A DNA stretch of 64,000 nt, taken from positions 1 to 64,000 of the forward strand of contig NZ_REFV01000018.1 in assembly GCF_003688895.1 (NCBI RefSeq), in the 5' to 3' direction. The notes below the pieces were generated by a model. The model had not been told where the DNA came from. It made no database searches and was given only the letters and a program-made list of their open reading frames with translations. This DNA is from Dokdonia sinensis. GTDB taxonomy: Bacteria; Bacteroidota; Bacteroidia; Flavobacteriales; Flavobacteriaceae. A program made the position numbers and the translations under genes. Positions 41,519 to 50,002 of the stretch are shown piece after piece; position 1 is the stretch's first letter, and each line of letters opens with the position of its first letter.

Positions 41519-42283
41519 GTGAAAAGAATATTCAAGTTTTTTCTCAATGCGATACCGCGCCCACTTCTCATACGGTTGAGTTACGTGGCACGCCCCTTAC
41601 TTGCGTTTTTCTTAAAAGGTAATCGTTATGAAGATCCCATAGACGGAAGAACATTTCGTAAATTCTTGCCTTACGGTTATGGTACGCCGCGAGAGAATGT
41701 GCTCTCCCCTTCTACCCTTTCGCTAGAAAGGCACCGCCTTTTGTGGCTATGGTTGCAACGTGAGACGGATTTTTTTTCAAAACCTGCTAGCCTGTTACAT
41801 TTTGCTCCAGAGCAAGCTTTTTTTAAACGCTTTCGCAAAATGGGCCACCTCAACTACACCACCACAGACCTCAACTCCCCACTTGCAGATGTAAAGGCAG
41901 ATATATGTGACCTTCCATTTGAAAGTGATAGCTACGATATCATTTTTTGTAATCACGTTTTAGAACATATCCCAGACGATACAAAAGCGATGCAAGAGCT
42001 ATATCGCGTCCTCAAATCTGGCGGAATGGCAATTCTCCAAATTCCACAAGACCTCTCCAGAACCGAAACCTTTGAAGATGACGCTATAATAGATCGTGAG
42101 GAGCGCGCTAAAATTTTTGGACAGTACGACCACGTTCGTGTGTATGGAAGAGATTATTTTGATAAACTGAGAGCGGTTGGTTTTAAAGTAGATGAGGTAG
42201 ATTATACCACTTCTATTTCGCCAGACGAAGTAAATCGTTATCGACTTGCTCAAGGTGAGGTTTTACCAGTGTGCTATAAGTGA
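41519..42283 (+). CDS. SAM-dependent methyltransferase (class I)
   Basis: 254 residues from a GTG two bases after map. The N-terminal 80 residues are basic and may bind the substrate. The methyltransferase domain is visible as LLHFAPEQAFFKRFRKMG, DVKADICDLPFESDSYDIIFCNHVLEHIPDD and YRVLKSGGMAILQIP (methyltransferase-11 type). The substrate is unknown. Cotranscription with map is common in this family of organisms and suggests a housekeeping role. Confidence 0.85.
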   Translation: MKRIFKFFLNAIPRPLLIRLSYVARPLLAFFLKGNRYEDPIDGRTFRKFLPYGYGTPRENVLSPSTLSLERHRLLWLWLQRETDFFSKPASLLHFAPEQAFFKRFRKMGHLNYTTTDLNSPLADVKADICDLPFESDSYDIIFCNHVLEHIPDDTKAMQELYRVLKSGGMAILQIPQDLSRTETFEDDAIIDREERAKIFGQYDHVRVYGRDYFDKLRAVGFKVDEVDYTTSISPDEVNRYRLAQGEVLPVCYK

Positions 42284-42476
42284 TTTTCCGAGATTTAAAT
42301 TTTAATGATTTTACCACCGAGCTTTTATATAGCTATTCCTCCTGAAATACTTTATAAAAAAATGATTCTCTATCGTTATCGAGTTTTTAAAGAAAAAATC
42401 TAACATTTAATTTAAAGCAATTTATAAGCGTTGATATAAAGTTATCTTTCAAGTTCGGCATCGAATTATATTAGAA

Positions 42477-42484
42477 TATCTTTG
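42477..42484 (+). promoter_or_regulatory. -7 box
   Basis: TATCTTTG, 16 bases before the ATG at 42501. Confidence 0.58.
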
Positions 42485-42500
42485 AGAAAAACATATAAAA

Positions 42501-43232
42501 ATGACTTATCCAGATAACTTTAAAGATTTAGTTAAACTTGAAACATATATAGGTACAGGGAACCCTAACAGCCAAATCCTTATAGTTGGGAAGGAAGTGG
42601 CGACTGACATAGAAGATGGAAAACATAAAGAACTAGAGGTTAAAAATTTGGAATCATTCAATAAAAACAATATTGACTGGCTACAAAATATCAATAACAA
42701 CGTAAGCCAAATCGATATTCCTGTTTGGAGGATGGAAAACGATGATAATAATCCCTTATATGCATTCAAGGGAGCGTCCATAACTAAAGAAGGACATACT
42801 TGGAGAAAATATCAAAAACTCAACGATTACATTTTTGATAAAATAAGCAATGAGGTGATAAATTTTCAAGAAAATATTTTTATTACTGAAATGAGCACTT
42901 TGCCGGCTAAGACAACAGGAAAAGCTCAAAAGAGAGCAGAATTTAAGCAGAAACTCCAAGAACGAAAGGAAACTTTTTTTAAGTCTAGTTTTATTCAAGA
43001 TTTTTCAATCGTAGTATTAGCTTGTAGCAATTACATTTCAGGAAGTGAAATTACAGATATTTTTAACGTAGATTTTATTGAAGAAAAAGGCCGCGGGACT
43101 CAAAAATATTGGATACATTGGAATAAAGACAAAACTAAAATTGTACTTCACACTAGACAATTGAGTGCAAATGTTTCAAATGATCTTTTGAAAGGAATCG
43201 CTAGAGAAGTACAGCATTTTTTAAAGAATTAA
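42501..43232 (+). CDS. Hypothetical protein, possibly uracil-DNA-glycosylase-like
   Basis: 243 residues, cytoplasmic, AT-rich. The opening YIGTGNPNSQILIVGKEVA resembles the first motif of the UDG fold (GxxPxxxILxVGExP), and a late VVLACSNYI strand and HTRQLS loop could match later UDG motifs, but key residues differ. I give this only as a possible distant relation. It is monocistronic with its own -7 box and may be an accessory gene. No membrane segment. Confidence 0.55.
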   Translation: MTYPDNFKDLVKLETYIGTGNPNSQILIVGKEVATDIEDGKHKELEVKNLESFNKNNIDWLQNINNNVSQIDIPVWRMENDDNNPLYAFKGASITKEGHTWRKYQKLNDYIFDKISNEVINFQENIFITEMSTLPAKTTGKAQKRAEFKQKLQERKETFFKSSFIQDFSIVVLACSNYISGSEITDIFNVDFIEEKGRGTQKYWIHWNKDKTKIVLHTRQLSANVSNDLLKGIAREVQHFLKN

Positions 43233-43330
43233 ATCGCTTCATAAACATTTAAATTTGTCTACAAAGACTAAGATTGAGAACACTTGGAGTCTAGTCAGAA
43301 TGAGCAGATTTTCTTTCGTTTTGGAAGTAG

Positions 43331-44344
43331 TTAATCTACAATCAACTTCTCAAATCCTGCAGTAGCGTACGTTCCTTTAGTATTCCCTTCTCCAGCAAAA
43401 ACAAGATATGCTTCGATTCCATCAAGGGCTGCTAATAATGATTTAGAACGCTCTAAGCCCATTGCCATAAAAGCGGTTGCATAAGCATCTGCCGTGGCAC
43501 AGTCCTTTGCGATTACGGTAGCGCTTAGTACATCACTCTTTTCGGCGGAGCCTGTTAGTGGGTTTATGGTGTGAACGTATTCTTTTCCTGTGAGCTCATC
43601 TACTCTATTTTTTCGGTAGTTTCCTGAGCTGGCCATCGAGACATCTGAGAGTCCTACTAAAATAGAGGATGATCTGTCCGTAAGTTTTGAGTCAATGCTC
43701 TCTACTCCTACTGACCACGGTTTTCCCGAAGTTTGGTTCTTCCCTCGAGCTCGTATTTCGCCCCCGAGTTCAATAAGATAGTCGGCTTTGTTTTTAGCTT
43801 CTAAATAGATTGCGATGCGGTCTATACCATAGCCTTTGGCAACTGCATTAAAGTCAAAATAAATTTCTGGATATTGCTTACTTATGGTGCCGTCAGCTTT
43901 TAATTCGACTTTATCAAATCCTACATATTGCATCATAGAATCTAATCTTGTGCTATCAATTTCGGCAAGGGGTTTTGTATCTCCAAAGCCGTAAGCATTG
44001 CGCAGGGTTCCTACGGTTGGGTCAAAATAGTGGGAAGTGGTCTGGTACAGCTTTCGCGAAAGCGTAAAAACGTCCCTAAACATTTCATCCACCACAATAG
44101 TGCTATCGCCACGATTTATTTTTGAGATATCGCTGTCTTCTATATAGGTGCTCATAGACTGGTTTACAACTGTGACTACAGAGTCTATACTTTTCTGGAT
44201 GATTGGAGCATCGTCCACATTTCCATAATATTTTACGGCGTAGGTTGTCCCAAAGGCTTCCCCGCGAATGGTGATCTCATCGGATGTTTTCTCTTTATTA
44301 CAACTAAAAAGCGTTAGTACGAGAAGGTATAGAAAATAGCGCAT
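43331..44344 (-). CDS. apbE: FAD:protein FMN transferase ApbE (lipoprotein)
   Basis: 337 residues with a lipobox at Cys15 (LTLFSC). ApbE attaches FMN covalently to threonines of NqrB and NqrC, so it matures the Na+-NQR encoded at 57339-63893. Family features are GEAFGTTYAVKYYG at the start, FDFNAVAKGYGIDRIA and the metal-binding C-terminal segment DCATADAYATAFMAMG. An exact palindrome copy (44050) is read as LSRK. It is translationally linked to the upstream small gene by a TAATG overlap. Confidence 0.94.
   Translation of the reverse strand: MRYFLYLLVLTLFSCNKEKTSDEITIRGEAFGTTYAVKYYGNVDDAPIIQKSIDSVVTVVNQSMSTYIEDSDISKINRGDSTIVVDEMFRDVFTLSRKLYQTTSHYFDPTVGTLRNAYGFGDTKPLAEIDSTRLDSMMQYVGFDKVELKADGTISKQYPEIYFDFNAVAKGYGIDRIAIYLEAKNKADYLIELGGEIRARGKNQTSGKPWSVGVESIDSKLTDRSSSILVGLSDVSMASSGNYRKNRVDELTGKEYVHTINPLTGSAEKSDVLSATVIAKDCATADAYATAFMAMGLERSKSLLAALDGIEAYLVFAGEGNTKGTYATAGFEKLIVD
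44050..44063. repeat. Palindrome GCTTTCGCGAAAGC inside apbE
   Basis: Exact copy, translated LSRK. Confidence 0.9.
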
Positions 44345-44706
44345 TACAATATTTCTTGAAGGCCGTTATAAATCATTCTGTATGGCTGATCTTTCTCTAC
44401 GGGGTTCTGATAATTATCACCGTGACCAAGCCCCACGCCAGCGTAAAATGTGCGTGCTTCAAACTTTATAGCGTTGTCGCGCATTTTAATCATAAAGGCC
44501 TCATCATAAACATTTGCATCGTCTGGAAACGACCGTGCTCGAACGATAACAAAATGTAACTTTTTGTCTTTGAGCGCCACAAATTGCGGGTCTTTTTTGA
44601 GTTTTGAGTTAACAGCGAGAAATTCAAAACCATCTGCTGTTAATTCTTCCCCTACGATATTCATCGCAAGGTTATGTAATTCCTGTTCTGTGAGAAAAAC
44701 TGCCAT
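44344..44706 (-). CDS. Small conserved protein linked to apbE/NQR
   Basis: 120 residues, soluble (MAVFLTEQELHNLAMNIVG...). I recognise it as a flavobacterial family often labelled as a subunit F of NQR, a label that the sequence does not support: it has no Fe-S cysteines and no FAD or NADH motifs. It overlaps apbE by one base (TAATG), so the two are made together. That coupling suggests a role in NQR maturation or flavin handling; this is inference. A -7 box at 44711-44718 is so close to the ATG that the transcript may be leaderless. Confidence 0.75.
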   Translation of the reverse strand: MAVFLTEQELHNLAMNIVGEELTADGFEFLAVNSKLKKDPQFVALKDKKLHFVIVRARSFPDDANVYDEAFMIKMRDNAIKFEARTFYAGVGLGHGDNYQNPVEKDQPYRMIYNGLQEIL

Positions 44707-44710
44707 AGCG

Positions 44711-44718
44711 CAAAGATA
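44711..44718 (-). promoter_or_regulatory. -7 box, possibly giving a leaderless transcript
   Basis: Plus strand CAAAGATA, i.e. TATCTTTG, ending 5 bases before the ATG of the small gene upstream of apbE. Confidence 0.5.
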
Positions 44719-44818
44719 CGAAGGGCAATAGATGTTTCATAGTGTAGTCACGTTTCTAAACAATCATAAACCCGTAGTTTTTTCGTAAGTTGCAAACTTT
44801 ATTTTCGACATTTTCAAT

Positions 44819-45535
44819 ATGTGTACGGTTACTTATATCCCCTTATCCAATGCTAACTTTATCCTCACTTCTAATCGCGATGAAGCATCGGGACGCACAA
44901 CGCTTGCTCCCAGCTTTTACGATATAGATGGCGTTAAGATGCTGTTTCCTAAAGACGCCGTAGCTGGTGGATCCTGGATTGGACTGTCTGAAAAAAGTAG
45001 ACTGATATGCTTACTCAACGGCGGTTTTGAAAATCACGTGCGTGTTGAGCATTATAGGATGAGTAGAGGAATTGTTGTAAAAGAGTTGCTCAAGGCAGAC
45101 GATCTTGCTATCGAGATTAGAAACTTTGATTATAGTGGTATTGAACCTTTTACGATCATAGCTGTAGATTGGCAAGACAAGTTAGTTGCAACAGAACTGG
45201 TTTGGGATGGCCACAAAGCCCATATTACGGTACTCGATGATACTCCAAGAATATGGTCTTCTTCTACGCTATATGACGCCAATATGAAAGAAAAACGACG
45301 TAACTGGTTTTCTGTTTTTAGTGCAACTACAGATTGGTCTTCAAAGGCACTTTTAAATTTTCACACCACCGCTGGTGAAGGTGACGCGCACATAGACTTG
45401 AGAATGAACCGAGGCTTACTAAAAACAGTAAGTATCACACAAGTTGAGAAGACTGATGAAAAATGTACAATGACGTATCACGATTTTCAAAAAGATGAAG
45501 TACACGCAACCACTTTTGATATGATTCCCGTTTGA
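44819..45535 (+). CDS. NRDE (TANGO2-like) family protein
   Basis: 238 residues beginning MCTVTYIP, with Cys2 as the probable Ntn-type nucleophile and the NRDE motif at residues 19-22. The family is widespread, and the human homologue is linked to haem/lipid handling; the bacterial function is unsettled. A TATTTTCG -7-like box (44800-44807) gives a short leader. The stop overlaps the TTG start of the next gene by 4 bases, so the two are coupled. Confidence 0.85.
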   Translation: MCTVTYIPLSNANFILTSNRDEASGRTTLAPSFYDIDGVKMLFPKDAVAGGSWIGLSEKSRLICLLNGGFENHVRVEHYRMSRGIVVKELLKADDLAIEIRNFDYSGIEPFTIIAVDWQDKLVATELVWDGHKAHITVLDDTPRIWSSSTLYDANMKEKRRNWFSVFSATTDWSSKALLNFHTTAGEGDAHIDLRMNRGLLKTVSITQVEKTDEKCTMTYHDFQKDEVHATTFDMIPV

Positions 45536-46542
45536 ATCATACAGGTAAAATAATTGTCCTTGCTTTTCCAGACACCTTTGTAAAGATGTCTGATGAGTTG
45601 ATGTGTAAGATTTTGCCGCTCGTGGGATTGGGCACGCGGACACATATAAAAGCTGGTCACGCTGCTCTTGTATTAATAGAAAATGAGACCGGAAACGCAC
45701 AATATTTTGATTTTGGTAGATATATCACACCTCCAGGTAAGGGCAGGGTAAGAGGAGCGATTACAGACGTAGAGCTGGAGATTCCGTTTAAGGCTAAAAT
45801 TAAAAATAAAAAGCTCGAAAATCTTGATGATTTTTTGATTTGGCTTGATGCACATCCAGAAAAAACACACGGCTCAGGAAGACTGGTGGCTTCACTTTGT
45901 GAATCCATAAATTATGAAAAAGCCATAAAATACATCCTCGATTTACAGTCGCAAGGCAGCATTCCGTATCGTGCCTTTGGTAAAGAAGGCAGTAATTGCT
46001 CACGGCTGGTTACAGAGACCATTCTTGCATCTACAGATGAAAAAGCTATAATAAAACGTCTTAAGTGGAACAAAAAGTTTACTCCAAGCACCGTAGGCAA
46101 TGTGGAGAAGAGTGCAAGTGATGTTGTATTTGAGGTTTTAAATGGAAAAGTTAGCATCTTTAATTCTACCGCTTTACGCGAAAATTTAACCAACTACTTT
46201 GACAAAAAAGTAAATATGCCTAGGCATAATGACTCCCATCTTAAAAGCCTACCTAAGGAAGCACAATTACTTACCGGTATAGGAAGTAGTGCTTATTTCT
46301 ACTTAGAACCACTCTCGGAAACTTCTGCCGCAATAAGAAGGTATACTGAAGAGGGGCTGTTAGATTTTGAGGGTATAACTACTATTCCCAAAGGATTTGA
46401 ACTTAGTAAAACATACACCTTTGTTTACGACTCAAATTGCGCATTTTGCACTATTGAACAAGGTGGAAAAAATTTTTGTTTTAAACTTGAACGGAAAGAG
46501 GATAAAAAGTCTAGTTCATCGCAAATGTCGCACTCAGCTTAA
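45532..46542 (+). CDS. Hypothetical protein (DUF6695-like), possible cysteine-peptidase fold
   Basis: 336 residues from a TTG that overlaps the end of the NRDE gene. I believe it matches the flavobacterial DUF6695 family, but with moderate certainty. Two segments suggest a permuted NlpC/P60-type thiol fold: GHAALVLIE followed by YFDFGRYITPPGKGRVRGA, and SNCSRLVTETIL near residue 160. The C-terminal 100 residues are of another kind. There is no signal peptide. It ends by overlapping convergent apaG by 32 bases. Confidence 0.65.
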   Translation: MNHTGKIIVLAFPDTFVKMSDELMCKILPLVGLGTRTHIKAGHAALVLIENETGNAQYFDFGRYITPPGKGRVRGAITDVELEIPFKAKIKNKKLENLDDFLIWLDAHPEKTHGSGRLVASLCESINYEKAIKYILDLQSQGSIPYRAFGKEGSNCSRLVTETILASTDEKAIIKRLKWNKKFTPSTVGNVEKSASDVVFEVLNGKVSIFNSTALRENLTNYFDKKVNMPRHNDSHLKSLPKEAQLLTGIGSSAYFYLEPLSETSAAIRRYTEEGLLDFEGITTIPKGFELSKTYTFVYDSNCAFCTIEQGGKNFCFKLERKEDKKSSSSQMSHSA

Positions 46543-46897
46543 ATGTTGGGATTTTTACTCTAAATTTTCTTGTGGTTGTAAAGTTTACCATCTGATAAAA
46601 ACCCTCCATCGCTCCAAAGGGAGAAGTAAGCAAGCAACCAGAACTGTAGGTATGTTTCTCACCAGGTCTGAGTACAGGCTTCTTCCCTATCACTCCTTCA
46701 CCATCTACTGTTTCAGGAACATTTAGAGCATCATATATTTTCCAATGGCGCGCCATTAATTGTACGGCATCTTTAGACTGATTGTCTATAGTTACTTTGT
46801 AACCAAAGGCGAAGTGCATTTTATAATTTTTATAAAATGTCCCCTCAAAAGTTGTTTCTACCGAAATCTTTATACCTCTTGTGACCTGTTGAACCAT
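46511..46897 (-). CDS. apaG: ApaG family protein
   Basis: 128 residues, the full length of the fibronectin-like ApaG fold. Family sequence is clear: GIKISVETTFEG, FAFGYKVTIDNQS, QLMARHWKIYDA, GEGVIGKKPVLRPGE, YSSGCLLTSPFGAMEGFY. ApaG proteins bind small anions or pyrophosphates and are associated with Co2+/Mg2+ tolerance in enterics. It follows the DUF3667 gene by 3 bases and is probably cotranscribed. Confidence 0.93.
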   Translation of the reverse strand: MVQQVTRGIKISVETTFEGTFYKNYKMHFAFGYKVTIDNQSKDAVQLMARHWKIYDALNVPETVDGEGVIGKKPVLRPGEKHTYSSGCLLTSPFGAMEGFYQMVNFTTTRKFRVKIPTFKLSATFAMN

Positions 46898-46900
46898 TAT

Positions 46901-48082
46901 CTAAAAAAATACTGCGGTTACTGCAAAGAATATCAACGCAAAAAGGGTTGTGCCTATTAAAAAAACCCAGTTTAAAAATACAAATTTTATAATTGTTATG
47001 AATCTCCCCTGCTTATAAAAATTGCGCAAGGCTTTGTAAAAATAAAACGGTCCCACTAATAAAAGTAGTATCGCAGCGACAACGTTTTTCTCAAAAAACA
47101 AGTAATCTGGAATCAAAGCAATTAATAATACGACAAAAACCCAACTAAAAATATGGAAGATAAGCACCAGATGCTCCATATAATTAAATCGCTTTTTAGA
47201 GTAGATCAGCCAGAAAAACAATGCAAAAATGGGAGAAAAGAAAAAGATAAAAAACGGGGTTTTAGAAGCGAGATAATAGAGAAAACGAGCGGGATTATCT
47301 TCTATACGTTTTAAATCATTATTTTTTTGATACAACCACACATTAGTTTTTGTTTTCTCATACTTAAGACTGTCGAGAGCTTTTGATGCACTTCTAATCT
47401 CTGTACTCTTATAAAAGTCTGTAAATAAGTCTATTTTCTGTATATTCCTATTTAACCAGCTCAGGTCTTTCAGACTGTCTTCAGAAATATAATCATAGAC
47501 TTTCTCATTTTTAAGTCGCGTGGAGTCTAGCTTTGCCTCCTTTATTCTTGCCATAGATTGCTCTATAGATTTGTTTATTTTTTCTTCAATTTCATCAGGA
47601 TCGTTGTAATTTTTTATCTCGCCCAAGTCTGTGGTAAGGTCGTTTACAAACTCATCTGCATCGATCTCATTACCATTATCATCCCTAACCTCCAAAGCAG
47701 AACCATCTAAATTCATAGTCTGATCACTATCAAAAAGACCCAACAATCCTAAAAGAATAAAGTAAAGTATAGAAGCACTCAAGAAAAACCGAAAAGGGTT
47801 TGCATAATGTAATCGCTTACCCTCCACATAGTTTTTTGTGATAGTTCCTGGTTTAAAAAGTAAATCTTTAAGTGTGTGTCTGAAACGGGAATCGTATGTA
47901 AAAACACTTAGTACAAATTCCTTAAAGAAATCTGACAATGTAAGTCGTTTTGTAGTATTAATTTGTCCACAGTATGAACAAAACCGGTCGGTCAGATCTA
48001 ACGGATGTCCACAGTTGAGACACTCTACCCCGCGATATTGCATCGCGAGTCTACTATTAGACTTTACCGGGGTTTCCTTCAT
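46901..48082 (-). CDS. DUF3667 membrane protein with N-terminal zinc ribbon
   Basis: 393 residues. An N-terminal zinc ribbon (CLNC at Cys21/24 and CSYC at Cys35/38) is followed by the DUF3667 segment (DFFKEFVLSVFTYDSRFRHTLKDLLFKPG) and a transmembrane helix near residues 97-115. A long charged coiled-coil-like region (about 125-255) follows, then four to five C-terminal transmembrane helices. Function unknown. The family is nearly restricted to Bacteroidetes. Confidence 0.85.
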   Translation of the reverse strand: MKETPVKSNSRLAMQYRGVECLNCGHPLDLTDRFCSYCGQINTTKRLTLSDFFKEFVLSVFTYDSRFRHTLKDLLFKPGTITKNYVEGKRLHYANPFRFFLSASILYFILLGLLGLFDSDQTMNLDGSALEVRDDNGNEIDADEFVNDLTTDLGEIKNYNDPDEIEEKINKSIEQSMARIKEAKLDSTRLKNEKVYDYISEDSLKDLSWLNRNIQKIDLFTDFYKSTEIRSASKALDSLKYEKTKTNVWLYQKNNDLKRIEDNPARFLYYLASKTPFFIFFFSPIFALFFWLIYSKKRFNYMEHLVLIFHIFSWVFVVLLIALIPDYLFFEKNVVAAILLLLVGPFYFYKALRNFYKQGRFITIIKFVFLNWVFLIGTTLFALIFFAVTAVFF

Positions 48083-48106
48083 CCGATAAATATAGAATTA
48101 TTCTGC

Positions 48107-49375
48107 TTAATTTGTGATGTCTGTGGAGTTTGTCTGCCCGTAACCTATCAATTCATCAAAACGTCCTCCGGGCCTGCGATAGTACACCAGAATTTGATAC
48201 TCATTTTCTGTTTGCCAAAAATTACCGCCAGGTTGGATCTGAGGGTCTATCTCTCCATTTTTGTCTACAATAACATACTTGTAATTGTAAAAACCTTGCT
48301 TCAATAAATACGGGAGCTCATAAATCTGTTGTTTCTCATTCCACTCCATGGTTGTTGTTTTCTCAATCTCATAATTATTGAAGTTTCCATAAACATGCAT
48401 TTCCTGATCATCTTCTAGTTTGGGATGCTGGAGTGAAAAATGGATCCACACGTACTCTGCCTCGCTCTCAGGATTTATCCCTTGAAGCGTTGTTACCAGA
48501 AAATTACCGTTTATATCTGGGTTGTATGTGTATATTTGATCGCGTCGTGTTGGGTTTGTAAAAAGAAAGTTATGGTATAAATCGCGTACCTCAATGTATT
48601 GAATTGCAGCTGTGGCGGCTCTAAAATCCCTGTTTTCGAACCCAAAAAATTCATTCCCTGCCCAAAAAGCAGTTTCCTCATCATAACGATACTCTAATTT
48701 TGTACCAATAGTATATTGAGGCTCTATATCTGTAATAGCAGTTTTTAGGTTATTATTTTGTAGCAACACGACTTTTACGTTACGCCTTGGATTTATAAGT
48801 TGGTCATCACCTCCATCCACAAAAAAGCGTAATGTTTGTTTCTCATCTACAAACTCCAGATCTCTCGGTCGTTTAACTTGCGCTCCTACGGCAAGTGCTG
48901 GCGTATATATCATAAATTTTCTAGAGAAAATAAGCTCGTGGTTATCATTATATATACTGAGCATATAATTCCCTGTTTTTGTAAGCCTCTTTACATTCCT
49001 GTTAGGGATTTTTAACCTATAATGAGTATATAACTGAAGGACAGCTACGGAGTTTTCATAATCAAGAATTCTCACATCATCCATCCCATCCATAAATTCT
49101 GAACGCATTAAGTTACTCTCTGTCCAGTCTGCATTATGGTGGGTAATCTTATAAAAGTAATTTGCCTCGTCACCTATAATATCGTCAAAGCTTAACTCTA
49201 GACCCGATCCTAACCTAATGATAGGAAGTTGTGCTTGGGCGTTGAGAAGGCTTCCGCTTTCGCGAAACTGGACCGTACGAATAAATGGCGGAGCAGGCAT
49301 TTCTTCGGCCGCTTGTGCAAGTAAATTTCCGGTTGAAAGTAAAATAAGTGAAAGAAAAAAGTATATGCTTTTCAT
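48107..49375 (-). CDS. Type IX secretion plug protein (DUF5103)
   Basis: 422 residues from the ATG at 49375 with a signal peptide (cut near NLLAQ). The ATG at 49396 lies in the -7 box and is rejected. The sequence matches the DUF5103 family, beta-sandwich proteins of which one member plugs the SprA translocon of the type IX system: RTVQFRESGSLLNAQAQLPIIRLGSGLELSFDD and DLEFVDEKQTLRFFVDGGDDQLINPRRNVKV. A near palindrome (49256) is read as FRES. Confidence 0.85.
   Translation of the reverse strand: MKSIYFFLSLILLSTGNLLAQAAEEMPAPPFIRTVQFRESGSLLNAQAQLPIIRLGSGLELSFDDIIGDEANYFYKITHHNADWTESNLMRSEFMDGMDDVRILDYENSVAVLQLYTHYRLKIPNRNVKRLTKTGNYMLSIYNDNHELIFSRKFMIYTPALAVGAQVKRPRDLEFVDEKQTLRFFVDGGDDQLINPRRNVKVVLLQNNNLKTAITDIEPQYTIGTKLEYRYDEETAFWAGNEFFGFENRDFRAATAAIQYIEVRDLYHNFLFTNPTRRDQIYTYNPDINGNFLVTTLQGINPESEAEYVWIHFSLQHPKLEDDQEMHVYGNFNNYEIEKTTTMEWNEKQQIYELPYLLKQGFYNYKYVIVDKNGEIDPQIQPGGNFWQTENEYQILVYYRRPGGRFDELIGYGQTNSTDITN
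49256..49267. repeat. Palindrome, near copy inside the plug-protein gene
   Basis: GCTTTCGCGAAA, translated in the third possible phase as FRES. Confidence 0.7.
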
Positions 49376-49393
49376 AAAAATTGCTTGATACAT

Positions 49394-49401
49394 CAAATAT
49401 A
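49394..49401 (-). promoter_or_regulatory. -7 box of the plug-protein gene
   Basis: Plus strand CAAATATA, i.e. TATATTTG on the coding strand, 19 bases upstream of the ATG at 49375. Confidence 0.58.
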
Positions 49402-49478
49402 AACAAATTCCTTGCCGAGATATTTTGTTGAGATGGAAGTTCCTTTAATCAGGTTTTAAAAGTAATGATGAGTTATAT

Positions 49479-49492
49479 GCTTTCGCGAAAGC
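49479..49492. repeat. Palindrome GCTTTCGCGAAAGC
   Basis: Exact intergenic copy between the plug-protein gene and the small Cys-rich gene. Confidence 0.9.
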
Positions 49493-49626
49493 AAACAAAC
49501 CCCAATATCGCATTCAAACATTCTTTATTTTAAGTCAATCTAAATACAAACTATTTGATTAACAATACATTCTGAAAAAAGGGAGTTAAATTTCCCTAAC
49601 TTTAAATAAATCAAAAAGAAAAAGAT

Positions 49627-49872
49627 ATGGCTATTACCCTCGCACATAATTGTAGCAATTGCAACCAACTAAAAGATGGGAACTTCTGTAAAAAACACCA
49701 AGTACATGTAAGTGCAAAATATACTTGTGATAGTTTTGATATGAGAGCTTCACTTAAAGATGACAGAAACTGCGTGACCTGTTCTCGCTATGAAGAAAGC
49801 GACTGCGCAAACCCTACAAAAGCCGCTCCTGGAATGTTATGCGCATCCTGGGCGCCACAAGGAGAAGCGTAA
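49627..49872 (+). CDS. Small cysteine-rich protein, probable metal binder
   Basis: 81 residues with eight cysteines (9, 12, 21, 34, 49, 52, 60, 72), including two CxxC pairs and a CASW near the end, and two histidines between them. There is no signal peptide, so a zinc- or Fe-S-binding cytoplasmic protein is likely. Short relatives of this kind occur in flavobacteria; no function is known to me. A weak match to the 23-bp AT-rich dyad of the iron region lies at 49525-49547 upstream. It is followed by a hexamer array and a terminator. Confidence 0.72.
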   Translation: MAITLAHNCSNCNQLKDGNFCKKHQVHVSAKYTCDSFDMRASLKDDRNCVTCSRYEESDCANPTKAAPGMLCASWAPQGEA

Positions 49873-49894
49873 GGAAATCGAACTAGAACTAAAA

Positions 49895-49942
49895 CTCGAA
49901 CTCGAACTCGAACTCGAACTCGAACTCGAACTCGAACTCGAA
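49895..49942. repeat. Hexamer tandem array (CTCGAA)x8
   Basis: Eight perfect units, preceded by degenerate ones from about 49877. It is open in one frame (alternating Glu-Leu), but this is not a plausible gene. Confidence 0.9.
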
Positions 49943-49948
49943 AATAAT

Positions 49949-49986
49949 AATGCTTTTTGGATCATCATTCCGGAAAGCATTTTTTA
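49949..49986 (+). terminator. Terminator after the Cys-rich gene
   Basis: Stem AATGCTTT (49949-49956) / AAAGCATT (49974-49981), long loop, followed by TTTTT. Confidence 0.6.
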
Positions 49987-50002
49987 ACCTTTTTCCAGAA
50001 AA

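Noticed and set aside
49790-49987. ORF with alternating Glu-Leu repeats
   Set aside because: It is the translation of the CTCGAA hexamer array and overlaps the Cys-rich gene in another frame.
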